Origin: Microbacteriaceae bacterium PS02068
Lineage (GTDB): Bacteria; Actinomycetota; Actinomycetes; Actinomycetales; Microbacteriaceae
Length of the DNA: 64,000 nt
Assembly: GCA_029959325.1 (NCBI GenBank)
Contig: JASCPF010000007.1
Span: 18,234-82,233, forward strand
Reading direction: 5' to 3'
Part shown: positions 1 through 9,098 of the stretch, one piece after another
Position numbering within the stretch: position 1 is the stretch's first letter
Layout of the letters: every line of letters starts with the position of its first letter
Translations under genes and position numbers: made by a program
Notes under the pieces: model-generated
Database searches by the model: none
What the model was told of the DNA's origin: nothing
The model's input: the letters and a program-made list of their open reading frames with translations, nothing else

Positions 1-50
1 CCGGTATCCCGACCGGTGCCCTGCTTCCCGAATCGCAGGAGCCTGCCTGA
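1..50 (+). CDS. 3' end of an upstream gene, probably ruvX (partial)
   Basis: An open frame entering from the left edge ends with TGA at 48-50, which overlaps the ATG of mltG (TGATG). Only about 15 residues are visible, ending ...LLPESQEPA. In actinobacteria the gene directly before mltG is usually the Holliday-junction resolvase homologue ruvX (YqgF), so that is the best guess. The visible residues themselves carry no diagnostic motif, so the name rests on gene order. Confidence 0.4.
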   Translation, partial: GIPTGALLPESQEPA

Positions 51-1516
51 TGCCCGAAACGCCGCCGAACGACGACGAGTTCGCCGACCTCTTCAGTCGC
101 CTGCCCACCGCGGCCGCACCCTCGTCCGGATCTGCGCCGGAGCCCGCGTCGGGACCTGCGCCCGCCTCTGCACCGACCGGTGCACCCGCGCCCATCTCAC
201 GGCGGGCAGCACGGGAGCGCGCGGCCGCAGGTTCGTCAGCGCCCGCTCCCGTGGCGGCCACTCCCGCGGCACCCGCGCCCGCAGCACCCGCATCAGCGTC
301 GCCGCAGCCGATCGCCGCGCCCCGCGCCCCGCAGTCGTCTCAGCCGCTGGACGCCCTGTTCTCGGCCGAGCTCGACGAAGACGAGCGCGCGCGAAAGGCC
401 CGCCACAAGCGCGACCGCCGCAAGAGCCGCATCGCCGGCTGGGTCGTCTTCGCGGTCATCCTCGCGATTCTGGGCGGCCTCACCGCCGGCGGCTTCTACG
501 TCTGGAACACGTACGAGGACAAGATCCGCGCCTTCATGGGCTGGGAAGAGCCGAAGGACTACGCCGAGGGCCAGGCCACGGGCGACGTCAGCGTGACGAT
601 CGTCACGGGCGACACCGGCTCGACGATCTCGAAGACGCTGTTCGACGCGGGGGTCACGAAGACATCCAGCGCCTTCTACGACTACCTCATCAAGACCGGG
701 CAGAACCCGACCTTCCAGCCGGGCGTCTACACGCTGCAGAAGCAGATGACCTCGGCGGCCGCTCTGACGGCGCTCAAAGATCCTGCCAACAAGCAGGAGT
801 TCACCGCGCAGCTGCCCGAGGGGCTGACGGTCGCGGACAGCCTGCAGCGACTCTCGGACGGACTCGGCATCCCGCTCGCCGACCTCCAGGCTGCGATCGC
901 CGACCCGACGGTCTACGGCGTCACGGCTGACCCTGCCGTCGTCGCCGCCGGCGGGCAGCCGCTGGAAGGCTGGCTCTTCCCCGCGACGTACACGTTCGAT
1001 CCCGGCGTCACGGCGCAGCAGGTGATCCAGACGCTCGTCGACCGCACGATAAAGTCGCTGGATGCCGCGGGCGTACCCGCCGACCAGCGCCAGAGAGTGC
1101 TCACCACGGCATCGATCATCCAGCGCGAAGCGCGCGTGCACGACGACTTCTACAAAGTGTCGCGCGTGATCTCGAACCGGCTCGCCGACGGCATGCAGCT
1201 GCAGATGGACTCGACGGCGCAGTTCGGCTACGGCGAGCTGCACGACGGCACCGCCAGCTCGTCGGCCGAGGCCCTGGCCGACAAGAACCCGTGGAACACC
1301 TACGTCGTGGCAGGCCTGCCCGTCGGCCCGATCTCGAACCCGGGCGACACCGCGATCGATGCCGCCATGCATCCTGCCGAGGGCAACTGGCTGTACTTCG
1401 TGACGTGGAACATGGACACCGGCGAGACGATCTTCTCGGCGACCTATCCAGAGCAGCAGCAGGGCATCGACAAGTGGCACGAGTGGTGCGCGGCGAACGA
1501 CAATCGCGGATGCTGA
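50..1516 (+). CDS. mltG: Endolytic murein transglycosylase MltG (YceG-like)
   Basis: Membrane-anchored lytic transglycosylase that cuts nascent peptidoglycan glycan strands and so influences strand length. The 488-residue protein has a long Pro/Ala-rich cytoplasmic N-terminus (about 1-120), a basic stretch (RKARHKRDRRKSR), one membrane helix near 127-151, then the extracytoplasmic YceG region. The family signature IIQREA places the catalytic Glu at E360, followed by SNRLADGMQLQMDST. The Pro/Ala-rich leader makes it longer than the E. coli enzyme, as is common in actinobacteria. AGGAG at 37-41, 8 nt upstream, supports the ATG at 50. It is followed after 4 nt by aroE, so it is likely the first member of the aro transcription unit that is fully visible. 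Confidence 0.95.
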   Translation: MPETPPNDDEFADLFSRLPTAAAPSSGSAPEPASGPAPASAPTGAPAPISRRAARERAAAGSSAPAPVAATPAAPAPAAPASASPQPIAAPRAPQSSQPLDALFSAELDEDERARKARHKRDRRKSRIAGWVVFAVILAILGGLTAGGFYVWNTYEDKIRAFMGWEEPKDYAEGQATGDVSVTIVTGDTGSTISKTLFDAGVTKTSSAFYDYLIKTGQNPTFQPGVYTLQKQMTSAAALTALKDPANKQEFTAQLPEGLTVADSLQRLSDGLGIPLADLQAAIADPTVYGVTADPAVVAAGGQPLEGWLFPATYTFDPGVTAQQVIQTLVDRTIKSLDAAGVPADQRQRVLTTASIIQREARVHDDFYKVSRVISNRLADGMQLQMDSTAQFGYGELHDGTASSSAEALADKNPWNTYVVAGLPVGPISNPGDTAIDAAMHPAEGNWLYFVTWNMDTGETIFSATYPEQQQGIDKWHEWCAANDNRGC

Positions 1517-1520
1517 GGGC

Positions 1521-2384
1521 ATGACCGCCCTCGAGGCCGCGAGCGCCCTCGAGGTCTGGGGCGATCCGATTGCGCACAGCAAGTCACCCCAGATCCACGC
1601 CGCCGCGTACGCGGAACTCGGCTGGGACTGGTCATATGGTCGGCGGCCGGTCTCCGAAGGTGCGTTCGGCGCCGAGCTCGCAGGCATCGACGGCTCGCTC
1701 CGCGGCCTGTCGCTCACGTATCCGCTCAAGAGTGTCGCGTTCGAGGCAGCCGCGACGCGCGATCGCTTCGCGGATCTCACGGGCGCCGTCAACACGCTGC
1801 TGCTGACCGGCGACGCGCCGCGCGGCTTCAACACCGACGTCGGCGGCATTGCGGCCGACCTCCGCGATCACGGCATCGACGGCGCGCCGCGCGCGCGGAT
1901 CGTCGGGGCGGGCGCGACCGCAACATCGGCGCTCGTCGCCCTCGGTGAGCTGGGCACCGAGCACGTCGAGGTCATCGCCCGCCGCCCCGAGGCAGCACGC
2001 CCCCTCATCGCGCTGGGGGAGCGGATCGGCGTGCGCGTCGACGTGACGGCGATGGATGCCGTGGCATCCGCCCGCTCGGCGACGTCGCCGGAGGTCGCGC
2101 TGACGCTCTCCACTCTCCCCGGCGGCACCGCGCTGCCGAGCGACGTCACGACCGCGCTGGCGGAAGCGGGGGGACTGCTGTACGACGTCGTCTACGGGCA
2201 CTGGCCCACGCCGCTCGCCACCGCGTGGCACCGGGTCGGCGGCACCGCGGTGAACGGTCTCGGCATGCTGCTGCAGCAGGCGGTGCGGCAGATCCGGATC
2301 TTCGCCACCGGCGACGCCGACGAGCCGCTGCCGCGCGAGGACGTCGTCGTGGGCGTCATGCGCCGCGCGCTCATGGGAGACTAG
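1521..2384 (+). CDS. aroE: Shikimate dehydrogenase
   Basis: Reduces 3-dehydroshikimate to shikimate with NADPH in the cytoplasmic aromatic amino-acid pathway. The 287-residue protein shows the shikimate-binding SKSP (S20, S22), a catalytic-type lysine in TYPLK (K70; the usual motif is TxPHK, here Leu replaces His), GAVNT (N91) and FNTD (D106), then a Rossmann GAGATAT at about 129-135 where most AroE proteins have GAGGxxR/A. Since the loop deviates and PHK is changed, it could have altered cofactor or substrate preference, but the position at the head of aroC-aroK-aroB-aroQ argues for true AroE function. It starts 4 nt after the mltG stop. Confidence 0.93.
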   Translation: MTALEAASALEVWGDPIAHSKSPQIHAAAYAELGWDWSYGRRPVSEGAFGAELAGIDGSLRGLSLTYPLKSVAFEAAATRDRFADLTGAVNTLLLTGDAPRGFNTDVGGIAADLRDHGIDGAPRARIVGAGATATSALVALGELGTEHVEVIARRPEAARPLIALGERIGVRVDVTAMDAVASARSATSPEVALTLSTLPGGTALPSDVTTALAEAGGLLYDVVYGHWPTPLATAWHRVGGTAVNGLGMLLQQAVRQIRIFATGDADEPLPREDVVVGVMRRALMGD

Positions 2385-2388
2385 ACGA

Positions 2389-3600
2389 ATGCTCCGCGTG
2401 CTCACGGCCGGCGAATCGCACGGCCCCGAACTCGTCGCCTTCATGGAGGGTCTGCCGTCCGGCGTCCCGATCTCGCGCGCCGCCATCCAGGCCGATCTCG
2501 CGCGCCGCAAGCTCGGCTACGGCCGCGGCTCGCGGATGAAGTTCGAGGAGGACGAACTCACCATCTCGGCCGGCGTCCGCCATGGACTCTCGATCGGCAG
2601 CCCGATCGCGTTGCGCGTCGGCAACACCGAATGGCCGAAGTGGACCGAGGTCATGAGCGCCGAGCCGGTGGAACTCACCGAAATGTCGCGCGGTCGCGGC
2701 GCCGCGCTCACCCGCCCGCGCCCCGGGCACGCCGACCTCGTCGGCATGCAGAAGTACGGCTTCGACGAGGCCCGCCCGATCCTCGAGCGCGCGAGCGCCC
2801 GCGAGACCGCCGCGCGCGTCGCCCTCGGCGCCATCGCCCGGTCGTTCCTCGGCGAGCTGGGCATCCGACTGGTGAGCCACACGCTGTCGATCGGCCCCGT
2901 GCAGGTGCCCGAGGGAGCCGCGCTGCCGACACCCGACGACGTCGATGCGCTGGATGCCGATCCGCTGCGCTGCTTCGATGCCGAGACCTCCGCGGCGATG
3001 GTCGCCGAGGTCGATGCCGCGAAGAAGGACGGTGACACCCTCGGGGGCATCGTCGAGGTGCTCGCGTACGGCCTGCCGCCCGGGCTCGGGTCGCACGTGC
3101 AGTGGGACCGCCGCCTCGACGGCAAGCTCGCGCAGGCGATCATGTCGATCCAGGCGATCAAGGGCGTCGAGGTCGGCGACGGCTTCGAGACGACCCGTCG
3201 CCGCGGCTCGGCCGCGCACGACGAGCTGTTCGCCGCCGAGGGCGGCATCACGCGGTCGTCCGATCGCGCGGGCGGGACGGAGGGCGGCATGTCCACCGGC
3301 ACCGTGCTGCGCGTGCGCGCCGGCATGAAGCCCATCGCCACCGTGCCGCACTCGCTGCGCACGATCGACGTCGCCACCGGCGAGACCGCCTCGGCCCATC
3401 ACCAGCGCTCCGACGTGTGCGCGGTTCCGGCAGCGGGCGTCGTGGCAGAGGCGATGGTGGCGATCGTGCTCGCCGAGTCGGTGCTGGAGAAGTTCGGCGG
3501 CGATGCGATCGCCGAGACCCGACGCAACCTCGAGGGGTATCTCGCCGCGATCCCGGAGCTGCTGCACACGGCATCCGACAGCGACCTCGCGCTCGGATGA
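2389..3600 (+). CDS. aroC: Chorismate synthase
   Basis: Converts EPSP to chorismate, the last common step to Trp, Phe, Tyr, folate and quinones; it needs reduced FMN although the reaction is redox neutral. The 403-residue protein starts with the family signature [15 protein letters not shown] and has the conserved [17 protein letters not shown] and [18 protein letters not shown] blocks; its length matches bacterial AroC. The start lies 4 nt after aroE. The stop TGA overlaps the aroK ATG (ATGA), so aroC and aroK are translationally coupled. The EPSP synthase gene aroA and DAHP synthase are not in this cluster, as is usual in actinobacteria. Confidence 0.98.
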   Translation: MLRVLTAGESHGPELVAFMEGLPSGVPISRAAIQADLARRKLGYGRGSRMKFEEDELTISAGVRHGLSIGSPIALRVGNTEWPKWTEVMSAEPVELTEMSRGRGAALTRPRPGHADLVGMQKYGFDEARPILERASARETAARVALGAIARSFLGELGIRLVSHTLSIGPVQVPEGAALPTPDDVDALDADPLRCFDAETSAAMVAEVDAAKKDGDTLGGIVEVLAYGLPPGLGSHVQWDRRLDGKLAQAIMSIQAIKGVEVGDGFETTRRRGSAAHDELFAAEGGITRSSDRAGGTEGGMSTGTVLRVRAGMKPIATVPHSLRTIDVATGETASAHHQRSDVCAVPAAGVVAEAMVAIVLAESVLEKFGGDAIAETRRNLEGYLAAIPELLHTASDSDLALG

Positions 3601-4118
3601 GCGTGCCGTCGATCGTTCTGATCGGGCCGATGGGAGCGGGGAAGACCAGCGTCGGGCGCCGCGTATCTCGCGCTCTCGATCGCCCCTTCCTCGACACCGA
3701 CAAGATCGTCGTGCGCGACCACGGCCCGATTCCCGAGCTGTTCGAGACCCACGGCGAGGCGCACTTCCGGGGGCTCGAGCGTGCCGCGGTGAGCGAGGCG
3801 CTGGCATCCGGCGGAGTCATCGCCCTCGGCGGCGGTGCGGTGCTCGATTCCGACACGCGCGCCGATCTGAAAGCGCACCGTGTGGTGCTGCTCACGGTGC
3901 AGCCGCACATCGTCGCCGCGCGCATCGGCGGCGGCGCGCGGCCGCTGCTGACGGGCGAAGACCCGGTCGCCCGGTGGACCCGGATCTTCGAAGAGCGTCG
4001 CGCCGTCTACGACGAGGTCGCCGACGTCGCGTTCGACACGTCGTCGGGCCCGCTCGTCGACGTCGTGAATCGCATCGTCGACTGGGCGCACGCGAAACCG
4101 TCGCAGGAGGACGCATGA
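3597..4118 (+). CDS. aroK: Shikimate kinase
   Basis: Phosphorylates shikimate with ATP to shikimate-3-phosphate. The 173-residue P-loop protein has Walker A GPMGAGKT (10-17), the shikimate-binding LDTD (D33, D35), an FRGLE arginine (R58), GGGA (78-81) and the lid-region arginine in GGARPLL. Size and motif spacing are typical of AroK. The ATG at 3597 overlaps the aroC stop and was preferred over in-frame starts far upstream, which would run back through aroC. Its stop TGA overlaps the aroB ATG, continuing the coupled aro operon. Confidence 0.96.
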   Translation: MSVPSIVLIGPMGAGKTSVGRRVSRALDRPFLDTDKIVVRDHGPIPELFETHGEAHFRGLERAAVSEALASGGVIALGGGAVLDSDTRADLKAHRVVLLTVQPHIVAARIGGGARPLLTGEDPVARWTRIFEERRAVYDEVADVAFDTSSGPLVDVVNRIVDWAHAKPSQEDA

Positions 4119-5197
4119 GCGAGAACACCGTCATCACCGTCGCGGGCGCCGAGCCCTACGACATCACGATCGGGCGGGGCATCCTGCCGCTGGTCGCGGA
4201 TGCGTTGCCCGAGGCATCCCGCAAGGTGCTCGTCGTGCACCCGCCGACCCTCGCGGCGCAGGCCGCTGAACTGCGCGAGCTGCTCGCCACGTCGGGCGAC
4301 CGGCAGGTGCTGCTCGCCGAGATCCCCGACGCCGAGCAGGGCAAGCGTGTCGAGGTCGCGGCCTTCTGTTGGCAGGTCATGGGGCAGGCCGACTTCACGC
4401 GCACCGACGCGGTCGTCGGCTTCGGCGGGGGAGCGGTCACCGACCTTGCCGGTTTCGTCGCGGCGACCTGGCTGCGCGGCGTCGCCCTCGTGCAGGTTCC
4501 GACCACCGTGCTCGGGATGGTGGATGCCGCGGTCGGCGGCAAGACCGGCATCAACACCAATGAGGGCAAGAACCTCGTCGGGGCGTTCTGGCCGCCGCGG
4601 GCCGTGATCTGCGACCTCGCCCTGCTCGACTCGCTCAGCCGCAACGAGCGCGTCGCGGGGTTCGCCGAGGTCGTCAAGGCCGGATTCATCTGGTACCCCG
4701 AGATCCTCGACCTGATCGAGGCCGATCCCGAGGCCGCCGTCGACCCGGCATCCCCGGCGTTCCGACGCTGCATCGAACTCGCGATCGACATGAAGGCGCG
4801 GGTCGTCGGCGAAGACCTGCGCGAGGCGGGCCTGCGCGAGATCCTCAACTATGGCCACACCCTCGGGCACGCGATCGAGCACGCCGAGCGCTACCAGTGG
4901 CGCCACGGCGCCGCGATCTCGGTCGGCATGATGTTCGCCGCCGAGCTCTCGCGCCTCGCCGGGCGACTCTCGGATGCCTCCGCACAGCGCCACCGCGACA
5001 TCCTCGAGTTGCTCGGGCTGCCGACCGGGTACCGGTCGGGCGCGTTCCGTCAGCTGCTCGCGACCATGCAGCGCGACAAGAAGACCCGCGGCTCGATGCT
5101 GCGCTTCATCGTGCTCGACGAGATCGGCAAGCCCACGGTGCTGCAGGCGCCCGACGAGTCGCTGCTGTTCGCCGCGTACCAGGAGATCGGCGAGTAG
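4115..5197 (+). CDS. aroB: 3-Dehydroquinate synthase
   Basis: NAD- and divalent-metal-dependent cyclisation of DAHP to 3-dehydroquinate, the second step of the shikimate pathway. The 360-residue protein carries the NAD-binding GGGAVTDLAGFVAA block, TTVLGMVDAAVGGKTGIN (substrate phosphate and carboxylate binding), the metal-ligand glutamate region FAEVVKAGF and the metal-ligand NYGHTLGHAIEH. The ATG at 4115 overlaps the aroK stop (ATGA) and AGGAGG at about 4105-4110 fits as ribosome site. The length is normal for single-function AroB. Confidence 0.97.
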   Translation: MSENTVITVAGAEPYDITIGRGILPLVADALPEASRKVLVVHPPTLAAQAAELRELLATSGDRQVLLAEIPDAEQGKRVEVAAFCWQVMGQADFTRTDAVVGFGGGAVTDLAGFVAATWLRGVALVQVPTTVLGMVDAAVGGKTGINTNEGKNLVGAFWPPRAVICDLALLDSLSRNERVAGFAEVVKAGFIWYPEILDLIEADPEAAVDPASPAFRRCIELAIDMKARVVGEDLREAGLREILNYGHTLGHAIEHAERYQWRHGAAISVGMMFAAELSRLAGRLSDASAQRHRDILELLGLPTGYRSGAFRQLLATMQRDKKTRGSMLRFIVLDEIGKPTVLQAPDESLLFAAYQEIGE

Positions 5198-5207
5198 CAC
5201 CGCCCGG

Positions 5208-5213
5208 TAAGGT
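5208..5213 (+). promoter_or_regulatory. Candidate -10 box (TAAGGT) for a leaderless aroQ transcript
   Basis: TAAGGT matches the actinobacterial TANNNT -10 hexamer and ends 7 nt before the GTG of aroQ, so transcription would begin at or next to the start codon. There is no strong Shine-Dalgarno. This would let aroQ be made separately from aroB, which lies only 23 nt upstream. Confidence 0.45.
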
Positions 5214-5220
5214 GCAGAGC

Positions 5221-5676
5221 GTGACCGAACGCCGCCTCCTGCTCGTGAACGGGCCGAACCTCAACCTGCTCGGCACCCGCGAGCCCGAGGTGTACGGCCA
5301 TGACACGCTGGCCGATGTCGAGCGGATCGCGACCGACGCCGCCGCCGCGCACGGCTTCGAGGTGACGGCGGTGCAGAGCAACCACGAGGGCGTACTCATC
5401 GACGCGATCCACGCGGCGCGCACGACCTGCGCGGGCATCGTGATCAACCCCGGTGGCCTCACCCACACGTCGGTCGTGCTTCGCGACGCGCTCTCAGGCG
5501 TCGCGCTGCCCGTCGCCGAGGTGCACATCTCTGACGTCTACGCGCGCGAGGAGTTCCGTCACTTCTCCTACGTGCGCGACGTGGCTCTCGTGCATGTCAT
5601 CGGCGAGGGCACAGCCGGGTACACCCGCGCAGTCGACGCGCTCATCGACGTAATCGCGGGACGCGCCGAGGGCTGA
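5221..5676 (+). CDS. aroQ: Type II 3-dehydroquinate dehydratase
   Basis: Dehydrates 3-dehydroquinate to 3-dehydroshikimate; type II enzymes are small dodecameric proteins. The 151-residue product has VNGPNLNLLGTREPEVYG with the catalytic Arg and Tyr (R20, Y25), then NPGGLTHTSVVLRDAL, the catalytic-histidine segment EVHISDVYAREEFRH, and a late SYV block. GTG at 5221 is the only start that gives the family N-terminus; longer frames run back into aroB. It closes the aro cluster, and the next gene is unrelated. Confidence 0.95.
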   Translation: MTERRLLLVNGPNLNLLGTREPEVYGHDTLADVERIATDAAAAHGFEVTAVQSNHEGVLIDAIHAARTTCAGIVINPGGLTHTSVVLRDALSGVALPVAEVHISDVYAREEFRHFSYVRDVALVHVIGEGTAGYTRAVDALIDVIAGRAEG

Positions 5677-5759
5677 CCTGGTTTGCATCTCTTGCGCTGA
5701 GACGCAAGGGGGAGCGCGGGCCGTCGCGGCGGCGTATCGTCGCTCCGCGGAGGTATCCA

Positions 5760-6257
5760 ATGCGCAATCGGATAGCAGTCGCAGCCATCATCCTCACAGC
5801 CGGAATGAGTCTCGCCGCATGTGCGAGCACCACGGGATCGACGCCGTCGGCACCGCCCTCGACATCGCTCTCGGCGACGTCTCCGATGTCGCCCCAGCCA
5901 TCCGCGACGATGAACACCCCGTCCACCTCGCCGAGCGCGGGGGCATCCGATCTCTCCGCTGTGGAGGGGACGTGGTGCAGCGCCGACGAACCCGACAACT
6001 GCATGACGGTAGGCCCCGGGGGCTCGCCCGTCGTCGCCGCAGACGACGATTCGGGTGCCGCTCCGTGCCTCACCGTCCGCGTCGGCGACGACGGCGGCTC
6101 CGCCGGGATCTACTGCCCGAAAGGCGTCAGCTCGGGCGTCACGCTGGACACGTCCTCGGACAACACGGGGTACGACCGGCTTTTCACGTCGCAGGCTTTG
6201 CCGTATGCGCAGACCTGGTACCGCGCCGACGACGTCTCGGCGGCCACGCAGGGCTGA
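5760..6257 (+). CDS. Small secreted lipoprotein, function unknown
   Basis: The 165-residue product has a lipoprotein signal: basic MRNR, a hydrophobic core, and the lipobox LAAC with the lipidated cysteine at C21. A Ser/Thr/Pro-rich linker (about 22-60) follows, as in exported actinobacterial lipoproteins, and then a globular part with four cysteines near CSADEPDNC and ending in a YRADDVS segment. No enzyme motif is recognisable. GGAGGT at 5749-5754 is a near-perfect ribosome site 5 nt before the ATG. It stands alone after aroQ and converges with the exporter at 6300; a short GC hairpin at 6268-6286 without a T tract lies between the two. Confidence 0.8.
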   Translation: MRNRIAVAAIILTAGMSLAACASTTGSTPSAPPSTSLSATSPMSPQPSATMNTPSTSPSAGASDLSAVEGTWCSADEPDNCMTVGPGGSPVVAADDDSGAAPCLTVRVGDDGGSAGIYCPKGVSSGVTLDTSSDNTGYDRLFTSQALPYAQTWYRADDVSAATQG

Positions 6258-6299
6258 GCGGTGTGAAGGCGGCGACCGGCGCCGCCGACGAAGGTCGGT

Positions 6300-7760
6300 T
6301 CAGCCTTCGATCGAGGCGACCACGGGGGCGACGAGCGCGGGGGCGGGTTCGCTCGTCGTGCGGCCCGGCAGCACGAAGCACACCCCGATCGCGACCACGG
6401 TGAACCCGACCGCCCACCAGAACGCGATGTCGAAACCGTGCGCGAAGTCGGCGGGCGAGGTCGCGCCGCGCACGGCCGACTCGAGGATGACGGCGAGCAC
6501 CGCAGTGCCGAAGGCACCGCCGACCTGCTGCGCGAGCCGCCCGATCATGCTCGCGTGCGGCACCACGTCGCGCTCGAGACCGACGAATGCGACCGACATG
6601 ACCGGAATCATCACGGCACCCATGCCGAAGCCGCGCAGCACGAGCACTCCGCCGAGCAGCCAAGCGCTCGTCGAGGCGTCGGCGAATGCGAACGGCACGG
6701 TCGCGGCACCCATGATGACGAAGCCGGCGATCGCGACGACTCGCGCTCCGATCGCGTCGGTGAGGCGACCGGCGATCGTGCGGCTGAGCAGCGCGCCGAC
6801 ACCCTGAGGTATGAGCAGCAACGCGGCGCCCAGGGCATCAGCGCCGTGCACGATCTGGAAGAAGAGCGGGAGCAGCAGCATGGCACCGTAGAGCGAGGCG
6901 CCCGAGAGGAACATCACGGCGGAGGACGATCCGACCGATCGGCGGCGCAGGAGTCCGATGTCGATGAGCCCGGTGCCGGCTTTGCGCACCTGCACGACGA
7001 CGAATGCTCCGAGCAGGACGAGCCCGGCCATCAGCGGAATCCAGACGTCGCCGCGGGCGAAGCCGCCGTCGCCACCGGCGCCCGACAATCCGTACAGAAT
7101 CCCGACCAGGGCGGGGGAGATGAGGATCAGCCCGAGCCAGTCCAGCCTCACCCCCGGCCGAGGAGCGTCCGCCGGCAGCATTCGCCAGGCCAGCAGCAGA
7201 CCGGCGACGCACAACGGCACGTTCACCCAGAACAGCCAGCGCCAGTCGCCCGCATTCAGGATGAGTCCGCCGATGACCGGGCCGAGAATCGGTCCGAGTG
7301 CCATCGGCAGGCTCACGGTCGCCATCAGCCGCCCGAGGTTCACGCCGCTCGGCACCCGCTGGATCGCGAGGGTCGCCATGAGCGGCATCATGAGGCCGCC
7401 ACCGAAACCCTGCACGACCCGGAACGCGATGAGGCTCGGCGCGTCCCACGCGAGGCTGCAGGCGATGGATGCCATCAGGAAGATCGTCAGCGCGATCATC
7501 CAGAGTCGTTTGCCGCCGAGCCTCGCCTGCGCCCACCCGACGACCGGGATCGCGACGCCGAGTGCGAGGAGGTATCCGGTGGTCACCCACTGGATCGTCG
7601 ATATCGATACGTCGAGGTCGGTCGCGAGCGTCTTCAGCGCGATGCTCATGATCGTCGAATCGAAGATCACCGCCATCCCGCCCACCATCAGCACCAGGGC
7701 GCTGACGATGGCCGAGCGAGGAACGGCGGGCGACCCAGACACGGCGGGCGAGGTGATCAT
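6300..7760 (-). CDS. DHA2-family (EmrB/QacA-type) MFS drug exporter
   Basis: Proton-coupled multidrug efflux carrier of the inner membrane. The 486-residue product is rich in membrane helices, enough for the 14-helix DHA2 layout. It shows the helix-1 segment VIFDSTIMSIALKTLA, the motif-A-like loop WAQARLGGKRLWMIAL, the FRVVQGFGGGLMMP segment and the antiporter motif C region LGPILGPVIGGLILN. The ATG at 7760 was chosen because it gives the normal short cytoplasmic N-terminus and has AGAGGA about 8 nt upstream; the longer frame to 8483 runs antisense through tetR. It is transcribed divergently from the TetR gene at 7833, the usual sign of a regulator-exporter pair. The substrate cannot be read from sequence. 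Confidence 0.93.
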   Translation of the reverse strand: MITSPAVSGSPAVPRSAIVSALVLMVGGMAVIFDSTIMSIALKTLATDLDVSISTIQWVTTGYLLALGVAIPVVGWAQARLGGKRLWMIALTIFLMASIACSLAWDAPSLIAFRVVQGFGGGLMMPLMATLAIQRVPSGVNLGRLMATVSLPMALGPILGPVIGGLILNAGDWRWLFWVNVPLCVAGLLLAWRMLPADAPRPGVRLDWLGLILISPALVGILYGLSGAGGDGGFARGDVWIPLMAGLVLLGAFVVVQVRKAGTGLIDIGLLRRRSVGSSSAVMFLSGASLYGAMLLLPLFFQIVHGADALGAALLLIPQGVGALLSRTIAGRLTDAIGARVVAIAGFVIMGAATVPFAFADASTSAWLLGGVLVLRGFGMGAVMIPVMSVAFVGLERDVVPHASMIGRLAQQVGGAFGTAVLAVILESAVRGATSPADFAHGFDIAFWWAVGFTVVAIGVCFVLPGRTTSEPAPALVAPVVASIEG

Positions 7761-7776
7761 GGTGTGTCCTCTACAA

Positions 7777-7792
7777 GATACGGGACTGTATC
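7777..7792. promoter_or_regulatory. Candidate TetR operator (16-bp palindrome)
   Basis: GATAC-GGGACT-GTATC is a perfect inverted repeat between the divergent exporter and tetR genes. AAGATAC recurs at 7822-7828, just before tetR, so one half-site is repeated near the second promoter. The position is right for a repressor covering both promoters. Binding by the adjacent TetR protein is inferred. Confidence 0.6.
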
Positions 7793-7820
7793 CAACAGTC
7801 GCGATGGTACGCCGATGCGA

Positions 7821-7826
7821 TAAGAT
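7821..7826 (+). promoter_or_regulatory. Candidate -10 box (TAAGAT) of a leaderless tetR
   Basis: TAAGAT fits TANNNT and ends 6 nt before the ATG at 7833. No Shine-Dalgarno is present. It overlaps the repeated AAGATAC element, so the repressor could block its own promoter here. Confidence 0.45.
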
Positions 7827-7832
7827 ACACAA

Positions 7833-8444
7833 ATGAATCTTACGAAGCCGCAACGGCGACGCGGGGAAGAGCTCGCGACCGCGATCCTCGACGCGGGCTG
7901 GAGCATCCTGCGCGAGGCGGGCTACCAGGGGTTCACCATCGACGCGGTCGCCGAACGGGCGGGGACCAGCCGGTCGGTGCTGTACCGACGATGGGAGGAT
8001 CGGACGGTTCTGCTCGATGCCGTGCTCGCCTACGGACTGAACCTCGGGCGGAGGGAAGAGCCGGACGACACCGGATCCCTCCGCGGCGACGTCCTCGCCG
8101 CCCTGCGCCACGCGAACGACCGACGCACGCCGATCGCGCCCCTCATGAGTGCGTTCCTCGGGCAGTACTACGAGGCATCCGGCCGCAGCTTCGCGGAGCT
8201 GCGCGCTCAGGCGTTCGGAGCACACTCCGCTCGGTCGCTGCAGACGATCCTCGACCGCGCCGTGGCGCGGAGCGAAGTCGATCCCGCGAAGCTCACCCCG
8301 CGGGTGCGGTCGGTGGCGACCGACCTCTTCCGCCACGATCTGCTGATGAACGCGAAGCCGCTGGCCGACGAGGACATCGTCACGATCGTCGACGAGGTGT
8401 TCCTGCCGCTGGTGCGCCCGGCGGGGTGGACGGCGATCCCGTAA
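7833..8444 (+). CDS. TetR-family transcriptional regulator
   Basis: The 203-residue protein begins with a TetR helix-turn-helix (about 14-62): LATAILDAGWSILREAGYQG, then FTIDAVAERAGTSRSVLYRR and W, matching the TetR signature. A C-terminal ligand domain of the usual length follows, with the DLFRHDLLMNAKPL and DEDIVTIVDEVFLPLV helices typical of exporter-linked regulators. It is divergent from the DHA2 exporter 72 nt away and probably represses it until a drug-like ligand binds. The stop codon TAA lies inside the TAAGAT -10 candidate for efp. Confidence 0.92.
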   Translation: MNLTKPQRRRGEELATAILDAGWSILREAGYQGFTIDAVAERAGTSRSVLYRRWEDRTVLLDAVLAYGLNLGRREEPDDTGSLRGDVLAALRHANDRRTPIAPLMSAFLGQYYEASGRSFAELRAQAFGAHSARSLQTILDRAVARSEVDPAKLTPRVRSVATDLFRHDLLMNAKPLADEDIVTIVDEVFLPLVRPAGWTAIP

Positions 8445-8447
8445 GAT
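8442..8447 (+). promoter_or_regulatory. Candidate -10 box (TAAGAT) for efp-nusB
   Basis: TAAGAT overlaps the tetR stop codon and lies 72 nt before the efp ATG, giving a leader of about 65 nt that includes a REP-like half element at 8475-8494. No clear -35 is visible. Confidence 0.4.
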
Positions 8448-8474
8448 GGACCGCTGGGCCGCGCGCCCGCCGCA

Positions 8475-8494
8475 CTTCGACAAGCACAGCGACC
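8475..8494 (+). repeat. Divergent type A REP-like element
   Basis: CTTCGACAAGCACAGCGACC differs at only a few positions from the type A repeat seen in carB (CTTCGACAAGCTCAGGGACC, 20845-20864). It lies in the efp leader. Confidence 0.5.
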
Positions 8495-8519
8495 GACGTT
8501 AGAACGGAACTCCACACTC

Positions 8520-9080
8520 ATGGCATCCACTGCAGACATCAAGAACGGCGTCGTCCTCAACATCGACGGGCAGCTCTGGAGCGTCGTGGAGTTCCAGCAC
8601 GTCAAGCCGGGCAAGGGCGGCGCGTTCGTGCGCACCAAGCTCAAGAGCGTGATGAGCGGCAAGGTCGTCGACCGCACGTTCAACGCGGGCGCGAAGATCG
8701 AAACCGAGAACGTCGACCGCCGCGACTTCACCTACCTGTACAACGACGGCGACAGCTTCGTGTTCATGGACGTCGACAACTACGACCAGCTCTCGGTGTC
8801 GGCCGCGACCGTCGGCGACGCGGCGAACTTCCTGCTCGAGAACCAGCAGGTGCAGATCGCCCTCAACAACGACAACCCGCTCTACGTCGAGATGCCCGCC
8901 TCGGTCGTCCTCGAGATCACCTACACCGAGCCCGGCCTGCAGGGCGACCGCTCATCGGCGGGCACGAAGCCCGCGACCGTTGAGACCGGCTACGAGATCC
9001 AGGTGCCGCTGTTCGTCGAGCAGGGGACGAAGGTCAAGGTCGACACTCGCACGGGCGACTACCTCGGCCGCGTCAACTGA
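8520..9080 (+). CDS. efp: Translation elongation factor P
   Basis: Binds between the P and E sites of the ribosome and relieves stalling at polyproline stretches. The 186-residue protein has the three beta-barrel layout, with the KOW-like N-domain starting [16 protein letters not shown], the functional loop [10 protein letters not shown] with K32 at its tip, and the C-terminal family signature [27 protein letters not shown]. Actinobacterial EF-P commonly has a PGKGP loop and an unmodified lysine; here the loop is PGKGG, so modification status cannot be read off. Many proteins in this window are proline-rich (MltG leader, the PQGYAA protein, the HisI leader), which fits a need for EF-P. nusB follows 18 nt downstream. 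Confidence 0.98.
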   Translation: MASTADIKNGVVLNIDGQLWSVVEFQHVKPGKGGAFVRTKLKSVMSGKVVDRTFNAGAKIETENVDRRDFTYLYNDGDSFVFMDVDNYDQLSVSAATVGDAANFLLENQQVQIALNNDNPLYVEMPASVVLEITYTEPGLQGDRSSAGTKPATVETGYEIQVPLFVEQGTKVKVDTRTGDYLGRVN

Positions 9081-9098
9081 CGACCGGCGCCTGAGCAC

